The position numbers and the translations under genes are program-made. The notes under the pieces were generated by a model, which saw only the letters and a program-made list of their open reading frames with translations, ran no database searches and was not told where the DNA came from. Source: Ophiobolus disseminans (lineage: Eukaryota; Ascomycota; Dothideomycetes; Pleosporales; Phaeosphaeriaceae). From it: a DNA stretch of 64,000 nt. Position 1 is the first letter of the stretch, and each line of letters begins with the position of its first letter. The DNA lies in the NCBI GenBank assembly GCA_010093685.1, contig MU006219.1, positions 515,531 through 579,530 of the forward strand. Direction: 5' to 3'. Positions 56,526 through 64,000 of this stretch are shown piece after piece.

Positions 56526-57549
56526 ATGATCTCTTCCGGCTTCACCAATGCGCCAGTGAGCCAATTCCTGGTGTTCTCGACCGTCATCGGCGCTCTTTTC
56601 GCAACAATCACCGACACCAGGTACTACCTACACATCTCGGTAGTCCCCCATATTTGGACGTATGGACAGTTCTGGCGGTTCTTGACATGGCAGGTAAGCT
56701 AAATCTAGACAAATATCCAATACGACGCGTGTATTCGGTGGTGGAAGATGTCAACAGAGCCACAACAATACGAGTGAAAGCTAATGCGATGCTGCAGACT
56801 TGCTTCACAAACTCGACCGAAGTCCTTTTCGGCGTCCTCACCTTCTATCAATTGCGCGTCATTGAAAGATTATGGGGCAGTAGGAAGTTCGCAGTGAGCA
56901 CTAAACCTCGCGCTCACACGAACACCAGCCTAACTTTTACGTGTAGTCCTTCCTCCTGGCAACTCTCCCCTACACAACCCTTCTACCACCCCTCATCCTC
57001 ACCTTCGGCCTCCGACCACTCACTTTCGGACGCATCAACTACCTGCCCGCCGGCCCAACTGCGGTCGTGTTCGCACTTCTCGCAAACTACTATGCGGCGA
57101 TACCATACGTATACCGCTATAAGATAGCCGCCTTTGCACTGTCACAGCCTTCGTCATCGCAGTCCAACGCCCAGGCTGCTACAAGCATATGGTCTCGCAG
57201 CCTGACGCTCACATCGAAGTCACTGTCGTACCTACCTCCTCTACAACTCGCATTAAGCCAGTTCCCAGGTTCTTTGCTCGCAGCAGCAGTGGGCTGGGCA
57301 GTGGGCACAGCATATAGGCGAGACTTGCTGCCAGGTGCGATTGACTGGCGAGTGCCGGGCTGGATGGTGGGAGAAGAAAAGAAGAAGGGGTTCGAAGGCT
57401 TACGGGCAAGACTGGACGCTGAGAGGGAGCGAGAAGGCGGCACAGGAGCTGCAACTGGGATACTAGCTGGCGAGACGGGCCAGGGCGGCACAAGACAGAG
57501 AAGGACATTGGGTGACATGGTTTCTGAGCAGTTCAGGGGGAGTAATTGA
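56526..57549 (+). CDS. Rhomboid-like Dsc2/UBAC2-type membrane protein
   Basis: Three exons, 56526-56693, 56798-56893, 56947-57549 (introns 104 and 53 bases), 288 residues. N-terminal segment with FLVFSTVIGALFATI, then HIWTYGQFWRFLTWQTCF and LFGVLTFYQLRVIERLWGSRKF, the pattern of rhomboid/Derlin-like pseudoproteases in the Dsc2 subunit of the Golgi Dsc E3 ligase, which controls SREBP cleavage in fungi. Further helices follow (LATLPYTTLLPPLILTFG, AVVFALLANYYAAIPYVY, LPPLQLALSQFPGSLLAAAV). The C-terminal ~60 residues are polar and end RQRRTLGDMVSEQF; a UBA domain is not evident. Dsc2 identity is likely but not certain. Confidence 0.78.
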
Positions 57550-57655
57550 GCGCGTCTTTTCACACACATGTCGATACACGTAGCTCAAACTTAGTCGTAA
57601 CTTCATTAACAGCCCTATCATTCGCCCACATCACTCACTGCCCATTCTTGACGCT

Positions 57656-59596
57656 CTACCTAACCCCCAATATCCCCACTCTCAACGTCTCCGCCCTCCT
57701 TGGAACCCTCTTAACTTCTTCCTCCTCCCTGTAAAACCCACTCTTCATCTCCATATCCATCTCACTCGGCGTCTTGGGCGTCCTCGGCGCATCCGCCGCA
57801 CCCAGCCTCGCATCCCCCGCTCTCGCCACCACAATCCTCATATGTCCGTCCTCATCGCCTTTCATATTCACCACCAAGCTGCCATTCCCCTCGTCCGGAT
57901 CACTCAACAGCCACACATGCTTGAGCGTCTTGCCGTCCCGCTTCTCCACGACCTGGTCTGCCGCCTGCGCAATGTCTGCCCCGCCGCGTGAGGCCGCGAT
58001 GATCAGGTCGCGCGGGTCCAGGTAGTTGAAGCGCCCGAGGCCAGACCAGCCGTATGTGCGCGCCGCTTCGGCGAGCACGGCGAGGATGACGAGCAGGTTA
58101 AGGCTGAAGATTGCGTAGATGTAGCCCGGTTGCCCAAATTGCAGCGCGTAGACGTATACGCGTGCGGGCTGCTGCGTGAACATTCTGCCGACCATGAGTT
58201 GCGCGGATGCGTAGGCGACGAGCATATCGTCTGCCATTGCGGTGATGGAGTTTGTGAGGCCAGCGAGGGTGGCTTCTTCTTCGGTGAAGGGGTCGCGCGA
58301 GGCGGATGCGCGCGACATTTTGTAGGCGGCGATGCTGGAGTTGAATGCTTCGCCGAGCAGGGAGACGTACAGGTTGGTCATGTCGTTTGACATTAGCTCG
58401 AATTGGCGGACCACGGTGCGGGTTATGTTGCGCTGCGGGTTGAAGTCTCGCATTGTGGCGGCGGGGCGGACGGTGATGTTAAGGTTGCCAATATCGACCG
58501 TGACGTTGAAGAGTGTGGGCGTAAAGTCGAATTCGCATTGTGTATTGTTTAGAAAACCGTACGCTTCGCCGGCTGCGATGGACAGATAGCGGCGGGGTGA
58601 GCGGTCGCTGAAAGCTACGCCCATGGCGACGATGGCTTTGCCGTCGTGACCGATGTAGTTTGAGTATTCGGAGCCGTCGACGCTATCGGGTAGACTTCCA
58701 GACGCAGCATAGATCCATTCGTTTACAGGCCCTGAGAGCACAAAGTTTGAACTGGAGTTGTAGATGCAGGAGACGTTCGCCAGATAGCCAGCCTCTTGGT
58801 ACCAATAACCAGCAATCTGAGTATTAGAAGCAATGCCCTGATCCATGAGGCCGACGGGAGCACCGACGCCATATGAACGTCCGCGGTAGCTGAATTGGGT
58901 GTTGTCCAGTTTCCGATGAACGTGCAGCCCCCTTCCGGTCGAGGAAGCTGATGCTGCAGATCCCATCAACTGTCCGCTTTGTTGTTGTCCAACAGAATAG
59001 GTAAAGAAGCCTTTTTGCGTCCGCAAGGAGGGACCTGCAAAGCCAATCATCATTGGATATTCCTTAACCATGGACACATCCTCGTAGCTCGGTATAAGCA
59101 GCATGCCACCTCCCATCGTCTGCGACACCGACGGCGTCATGGACCCAGCCCACAATGCCGCAGGTACGAGACTAAGGAAGACGACACCGAGGACGGGAAA
59201 GAAGAACCGGAGAGGGAGGTCCCAGTCGACTCGCGGGATGCTGAGGTCAACCCAAGTCCGCAACACATCCAATGAGACGTTGACCTTCATGATCCGCAGC
59301 CGAAGCGCATAGTTGATGAGCTTGCATATGACTGCAACATGTAACAAGCCGAAGAACGCTGCAAGTAGTTGAACAATAAGCGCAACGGAACCTGGGAATC
59401 TGTTTGCCAGTATGAAGAGGTCACCTGTGACGCGCCATTGCTTGAGCTCAGCCAAAAGGAGTGAAGTTGCCAGTGTCGTTGTGATCGCGAGTCCATAGAA
59501 AGTGTTGTATCTTCGCCAGTGGCTGTACCTCGTCGTTCTCCCATCCGGACCAGTCGCTCGACGTTCATTCGGCGGAAAAGAAAATTGGCGAACCAT
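57656..59596 (-). CDS. Large multi-pass fungal membrane protein, function unknown
   Basis: Single exon, 646 residues. Membrane segments: LAITTTLATSLLLAEL, VALIVQLLAAFFGLLHVAVI and FFFPVLGVVFLSLVPAALWAG near the N-terminus, and IYAIFSLNLLVILAVLAEAA near residue 530. Between them lies a ~340-residue loop rich in Asn-x-Ser/Thr sites (NVS, NSS, NNT, NIT, NVT) with a few Cys, probably extracellular or luminal and glycosylated. The C-terminal tail is cytosolic, Asp/Lys/Arg-rich. The gene stops about 100 bases after the convergent Dsc2-like gene. Proteins with this layout are common in filamentous ascomycetes and unassigned. Confidence 0.8.
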   Translation of the reverse strand: MVRQFSFPPNERRATGPDGRTTRYSHWRRYNTFYGLAITTTLATSLLLAELKQWRVTGDLFILANRFPGSVALIVQLLAAFFGLLHVAVICKLINYALRLRIMKVNVSLDVLRTWVDLSIPRVDWDLPLRFFFPVLGVVFLSLVPAALWAGSMTPSVSQTMGGGMLLIPSYEDVSMVKEYPMMIGFAGPSLRTQKGFFTYSVGQQQSGQLMGSAASASSTGRGLHVHRKLDNTQFSYRGRSYGVGAPVGLMDQGIASNTQIAGYWYQEAGYLANVSCIYNSSSNFVLSGPVNEWIYAASGSLPDSVDGSEYSNYIGHDGKAIVAMGVAFSDRSPRRYLSIAAGEAYGFLNNTQCEFDFTPTLFNVTVDIGNLNITVRPAATMRDFNPQRNITRTVVRQFELMSNDMTNLYVSLLGEAFNSSIAAYKMSRASASRDPFTEEEATLAGLTNSITAMADDMLVAYASAQLMVGRMFTQQPARVYVYALQFGQPGYIYAIFSLNLLVILAVLAEAARTYGWSGLGRFNYLDPRDLIIAASRGGADIAQAADQVVEKRDGKTLKHVWLLSDPDEGNGSLVVNMKGDEDGHMRIVVARAGDARLGAADAPRTPKTPSEMDMEMKSGFYREEEEVKRVPRRAETLRVGILGVR

Positions 59597-61649
59597 GATT
59601 AAAGAGGGACCGCACAGCGGTCAACGAAGGGAAAACATTACAAAGAACAAGAAGAGCAATGATAGTGAAGTGACTTGGAAGGTGTAGAGGCGTTGGTATC
59701 ATGAAGTCGAAGGATCCGGCACATGGACCTACCGTGGTATGGGCTTTGTCAACATGGTGTATCAGATGTGGCACCAGTTCATGCCTGAGCCCCATCGCCT
59801 GGAAAATCCACGATGGTTCAAACGAACCGGGGTTTAGCCGCATGATGCAGCCCTACGAGATGTGTTGGCGTCTGAATATGACGACTGCTATGGGTTGTAC
59901 TATTCGAACTGAGCCGGAATCGTTGTCTGCTGTCTGGTCGAGTGGTATACCCAAAGTCTTGACTTCGCAATGCCCCGGTTGAACGGCAACATGTGCATCT
60001 CATATCATTGATGGTGCTTCTGCTAGTTGGCAAAATCAATGACGAGAGAGTCATGGTATGCTGACGCAAAGTCCGTTCTGGTAATCCTTGGTCTAGGCTT
60101 TTGCTCATGAAGCGATTGAGAATGCATGACTAGCGGTCACGACAAGCTTGTAAAGGCAAGCTGGTCTGATCGAGACGAATCTGACAAACATGGAAGACCA
60201 GATTTCGGGAGAAGGGAGACGTCGCAATACGTTAGCACGCGTTCAGCCGGTCAGCTGAAGTATATGAGCTCCAAGATAAGAAGCGCAACGAAGTCGATGC
60301 TTCGCGCATGACGCAGATCCGTGAAGGCGCGTCGCAAAGTGAGACAGCCTGAAGTCCGTGAGAAACAACATATACGTGCATCGAGGAGCGGGATAATCGA
60401 TGGTACTGAGGCTCGCTGCACGCTGACTCATCGCTCGCGACATGCAGTTGCGAAGACGAAAGATGCCGTGTCTTCACGAAAAACACGCGAAGCCCGTTCC
60501 TCTAGCTCGCCCCACTCCCTGACATCCCACCAATCGTTCAAAACTCGCCTAAAACCGCCCCACCAACCCTATCCAGACACCTTGACCCCAAGGCATCCGT
60601 CTGAAACACAATGTGCATGCACCTCCAACCGTGTCCGTCAGTCGACGTTTGATCTCCAGAGTGCTTGCTCCTAAGCCCCTGCATGCGTGACTTCCCTCTA
60701 CCGTCCACACCTCGATCTGTCTGGGTGGGTCTCACCTGCGCAACCGGTCACCAGCAGTGCCCATGTTCGAATCTTCTGCCCGCGAAAAGGAATCAATGGG
60801 TGTCACTTCAAGATGGTGTTTTGGCTGACCACAGGGCTGATGCAGCTGGTGCGAGTACGCCAATGGTGTGGGGTTACCGAGTCGGCTGTGAGGGATGTGG
60901 CTGCGCATGCGGCCGGTAAAAGATGCTTGTGCGAGGCAGAACATCAACAGAAGGTCACTTGCTGCACGCGGGGTAGGACGGCGTGTGGCTGTGGCACACT
61001 TTGAATGGATATATCGTAAGCACGGGTGAAGACCGGTGTGATAGTAGTTGCGAGGATCGAAGGTGGTGGGTAGACTTGCGTTCCAGTACAGCCTCTTCTT
61101 TCCTCAGGGTGCACGCTCCGCCGAGCAAAGATTCAAGGGTTGACGGCGCTATTTCACGTTAATGACACGCATGTACGCGAAGGAATGTCACCCATCCCTA
61201 GATACTACCAACCTTGCAGAAACAATAATTCACGATAGCCGTTCTGTCTAGCGTCTGAACCATCGTTCGGTCGGAAATTAGCAAGGGGAGTGTCACGCTC
61301 TATCACCAACACCGCCAAGCAGATTAGATAAAGTGATTTTGGACTTCTTCATTACTCGCATCTTGCGCGAGGGGTACATAGCTAACTACTATTGGGATAT
61401 TGCGGCGCGCCGGCCATGAACCATGCTGGTGATCCTTCCGACGCCGTGCAAATGCTATGCCGTTGAAAATGCCTGACAAATAAACACCCGGACCATGCAA
61501 TGTGTTGAACGATGATGACCATGAAATGCCGTGAAGATGCTCAACCAGTGAAACAGTTCTCGTTGCTAGATCATGTCGTGTTCTTTTTGAACGAGTGGAA
61601 ATGAGATTCGTGGGTCTAGTAGACGAGTGTTGGAATAAAACGAATGTAA
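59597..61649. other. Intergenic, no recognised gene
   Basis: About 2 kb with only short, poorly protein-like frames. The stretch near the left edge should contain the promoter of the membrane protein gene. Confidence 0.5.
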
Positions 61650-62699
61650 TTAATAGGTTGCCTGGCGGCCGGCATACGCGCCGGTGGTCTGGCCAAACAT
61701 CCTGTTGAAGAAACCACCCGACGTTTTCGCCTTCTTGTTGGGCTTGTCGTCGTAGAGTGGCAGCGAGTGTTGGAGATGGAGCTTTGACTGCGATGCAGGG
61801 CCGTGGATATGTACAAGAGTGGCACCCTGGTCGGTGTCGTAGCGCTGCACGAACGCCTCGGTGGGCTCTTCAGTGAAGCTGGAAGGTGAGTCGGAGGAAG
61901 TGGAGACCGAAGAGCTGCGAGTTGGGGGTGATAGAGATGGGGTCCGGGAAGGTGCGCGAGATGACTGGTAGACGCGTTGCCTTTGTGGGCGAGGAGCATA
62001 GGTGGCGTAGGTAGTGGTAGACTGGTAGAGGTTCTCGGCAGTGAGCTGGTATTGCTGGCGAGCAATCTCCTTCTCCTTCTCGGCGAGCCTAGCCTTCTCG
62101 GCCTGGCGTGACTGCCAGACACGAATGGGTGCCAGAAAGGGCTCGAGGTGGTAGTAGAGATCCTCAGGGTTGATGCGAAGATCCCAGTCGAGGAGGAAGA
62201 GCAGTTGCTTCTCCATGAGGTTGACCTCGGTGATCGAGAAGCCAAAACCCTCGTAGCCTTGAACAGCGCTGTAACGAGCCCAGTGCTTGTTCTTTGGTGA
62301 CGAGTCGTTGAGGTTCTTGGCGGCAAGGATGAGAGCTGCGAGGAAGATGCGGTGTGTCGTGCACTTCATGCCCTTGGCAACAGGAGGCAGACGAGACCGT
62401 AACCGGCTCAGGTAGACGAGCGAAGTCATGAGTGTTGGGACCTGAACATGTGACCTCTCGACCAGAGATGTGATGAACTCTTCCACGGACGGCAGGGATG
62501 CCTCACGCATCTGAGTGGCATGCTGGGGAGGTGAAGCTGGGGGTGTTGGTGGCAGGTTCTTGTTGAGTGATGGCTCGCAGCGGATGACCTGGGTGGCCTT
62601 TTGTGCAAGGTACGAGATCATGTCTTGTGAAACCGGCATCTGGACGAAATGGTCCAATGCGGCGCTGTTCTCAGCGGCGAGGTTTGCTGAGTAAGGCAT
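61650..62699 (-). CDS. Pho80/Pcl-type cyclin
   Basis: Single exon, 349 residues, ATG at 62699. The cyclin box occupies about residues 65-190: VEEFITSLVERSHVQVPTL, TSLVYLSRLRSRLPP, CTTHRIFLAALILAAKNLND, the N-K-H-W-A-R-Y motif and LMEKQLLFLLDWDLRINPEDLY. This is the pattern of Pcl1/Pcl2-like cyclins, partners of the Pho85 kinase that act in G1 progression and morphogenesis. After the box comes a Lys/Glu helix, a Ser/Pro-rich stretch with likely phosphorylation sites and a short conserved C-terminus (GGFFNRMFGQTTG). A long non-coding 5' region precedes it. Confidence 0.9.
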   Translation of the reverse strand: MPYSANLAAENSAALDHFVQMPVSQDMISYLAQKATQVIRCEPSLNKNLPPTPPASPPQHATQMREASLPSVEEFITSLVERSHVQVPTLMTSLVYLSRLRSRLPPVAKGMKCTTHRIFLAALILAAKNLNDSSPKNKHWARYSAVQGYEGFGFSITEVNLMEKQLLFLLDWDLRINPEDLYYHLEPFLAPIRVWQSRQAEKARLAEKEKEIARQQYQLTAENLYQSTTTYATYAPRPQRQRVYQSSRAPSRTPSLSPPTRSSSVSTSSDSPSSFTEEPTEAFVQRYDTDQGATLVHIHGPASQSKLHLQHSLPLYDDKPNKKAKTSGGFFNRMFGQTTGAYAGRQATY

Positions 62700-64000
62700 G
62701 ATGATGGATGTTGTCGATCTGGTAGATGGGTGTATGATTCTTTAAGTGTAGCGATGGTAGTCCAAGTGTGGCTTGTCGTGTGGGATTATGGCTGCAAGGC
62801 AGATAGTCCGTCTGTTGTTGGCGGTGTAAGCGAAGTGTCCGCAAAGGGCTGAGTGTGGTGGCTTGGTCGGTGGAGAAGACAACAAGGTTGAACGCAAGGC
62901 CGCAAATTATTAGGTAGCAAGGAATTCTGACCGGCAGAACGAAGTAGCGATGAGTGGACAGGAAATTGGTGGAAGGGAGAGAGTCGATGGCGCTGCCAAA
63001 GTAGGAAGGCGGAGGTGATTGGGCGGAACGATGGACAGTGCCGGACTGGGTTGTGCCTGCACCGCTGGGGTGTCAGGGAGAGAAAGGAAGAGAGATGGAA
63101 GTGAAGACTTGCACTGACCAGAAATGAGTATCAACGGCAGAAAGCGTGATACTTAATAACCTGACGGTCGGAGCGGCAGCAATTCGTGATTCTAAACTTG
63201 AGAGGATCCAACACACAGTGGTGGGGCGCGGCGGCTGCACAGTCGAGCCAATGGTTCGCGTGGTATGGGCAGGCGACAGGTGGTTAGCGCGCCACCAAGA
63301 ACAGAACCAGCGGCTGTTTGGCTGTTTGGGGATCCTCGAAGATTGCGAGAGGTAAGGTGCAGAGGCCCCAGAATAGTCTGTTTCAAGTCGGCAGCCAGTC
63401 GCTTGAGGCCTAATCCTGCGCGAGCTACGAGAGCCAATGGTCCTGCGTGGCCAGGTCGTTTCGAGGAGAGGCTCGATGTTTGAGAGCTGCACGGTTTCTC
63501 GCACTGTGGAAGAGAGGGATGTATGGATGGCCGAGGTCGTCGCAGCGGTCTACTACGACTCTGCTGTCGCTGCACCTTTCTGCGGGCGCGGGTTACAGTG
63601 CGGGATAAGTACTCGCGCAACCAGAGGACTGGCAGGTGGTCTACAAGGAGTGCTGGTCCAGATTGGGTCACGTTGTATAAGGCGGTGAGATGTCGAGGTG
63701 GACCCGGGTACGATCTTGATGAATAGTATGCGACCACGCATTAGAGCAGCATACACGTTCCATATATCTCTGCAATGGCCGGACTGTCACGCTGGCAGGC
63801 CCGATGAATGCACTGTTGGTGACGAATTACCCAGCCTCTTCCAGCCGACCGAGGTTCCAGCGGACGCGAGGGCATACCAAGCGGCAGGTGTGCGCCGGAT
63901 GGGGAAGGGTGCGCATTTTTTGCCTCCTAGATACGCGTGTTGCACTGCGTTGGAGAGCAAGCGTAGCATCTGGAGAGGCTCTGGCTATGAGCGCGTTGTG
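62700..64000. other. Upstream region of the cyclin gene, no recognised gene
   Basis: 1.3 kb to the window edge. Frames of 140-180 codons on the minus strand at 63,073-63,737 are Ser/Pro/Arg-rich without motifs and look like chance. A long 5' leader of the cyclin mRNA is possible, as for other G1 cyclins. Confidence 0.45.

Noticed and set aside
63192..63737. 181-codon minus-strand frame upstream of the cyclin
   Set aside because: Ser/Pro/Arg-rich, no domain or intron signals; likely chance.

Overview
This 64 kb window is nuclear DNA of a filamentous ascomycete (Pezizomycotina; Dothideomycetes is my best guess, by inference). The signs are short GT-AG introns of about 45-60 bases with CTAAC/CTGAC-like branch sites, intron-rich genes on both strands, and fungal-only families: a PDR-type ABC transporter, a HET-domain protein, a UstYa-like oxidase, a Pth11/rhodopsin-like membrane protein, 2EXR/F-box proteins and a Dsc2-like rhomboid protein. 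Gene models below were made by hand from splice sites and reading-frame continuity; exon limits are given where they could be resolved.

Layout. 0-7.3 kb: 3' end of a PDR ABC transporter, ATP-dependent PEP carboxykinase, and a Thr-rich secreted protein. 7.7-17 kb: an uncertain small gene, a Cys-rich F-box-like protein, a small unknown protein, an F-box protein, and the replication checkpoint mediator Mrc1. 17-24 kb is gene-sparse: a 42-bp tandem repeat carrying a small repeat ORF, a secreted ADP-ribosyltransferase-like (heat-labile enterotoxin A-like) protein, one small acidic protein, then about 3.9 kb with no recognisable gene. 24-31 kb: C2H2 zinc-finger protein, GH43 glycosidase without a signal peptide, MOSC-domain protein, an unknown basic protein. 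31-36 kb: a tandem cluster of diverged paralogues (three coiled-coil genes plus a fragment) that I cannot assign to a family. 36-45 kb: 5'-nucleotidase-type metallophosphoesterase, ING/PHD chromatin protein, a Lys-rich nuclear protein, a 2EXR protein. 45-55 kb is accessory: UstYa-like oxidase, a Tyr/Gly/Pro repeat secreted peptide, a HET protein with a reading-frame problem, a type-B carboxylesterase, and a Pth11/rhodopsin-like membrane protein. 56-63 kb: Dsc2-like protein, a large glycosylated membrane protein, and a Pho80/Pcl-type cyclin.

Most promising for novelty: (1) a UstYa-like oxidase 1.1 kb from a short secreted peptide with Tyr-rich tandem repeats, a possible ribosomally made peptide pair; (2) the 31-36 kb coiled-coil paralogue cluster with decaying copies and one in-frame stop just before a conserved basic tail; (3) a perfect 31-bp inverted repeat inside an oversized intron of the PEP carboxykinase gene; (4) the secreted ADP-ribosyltransferase-like gene in a repeat-bearing, gene-poor stretch.
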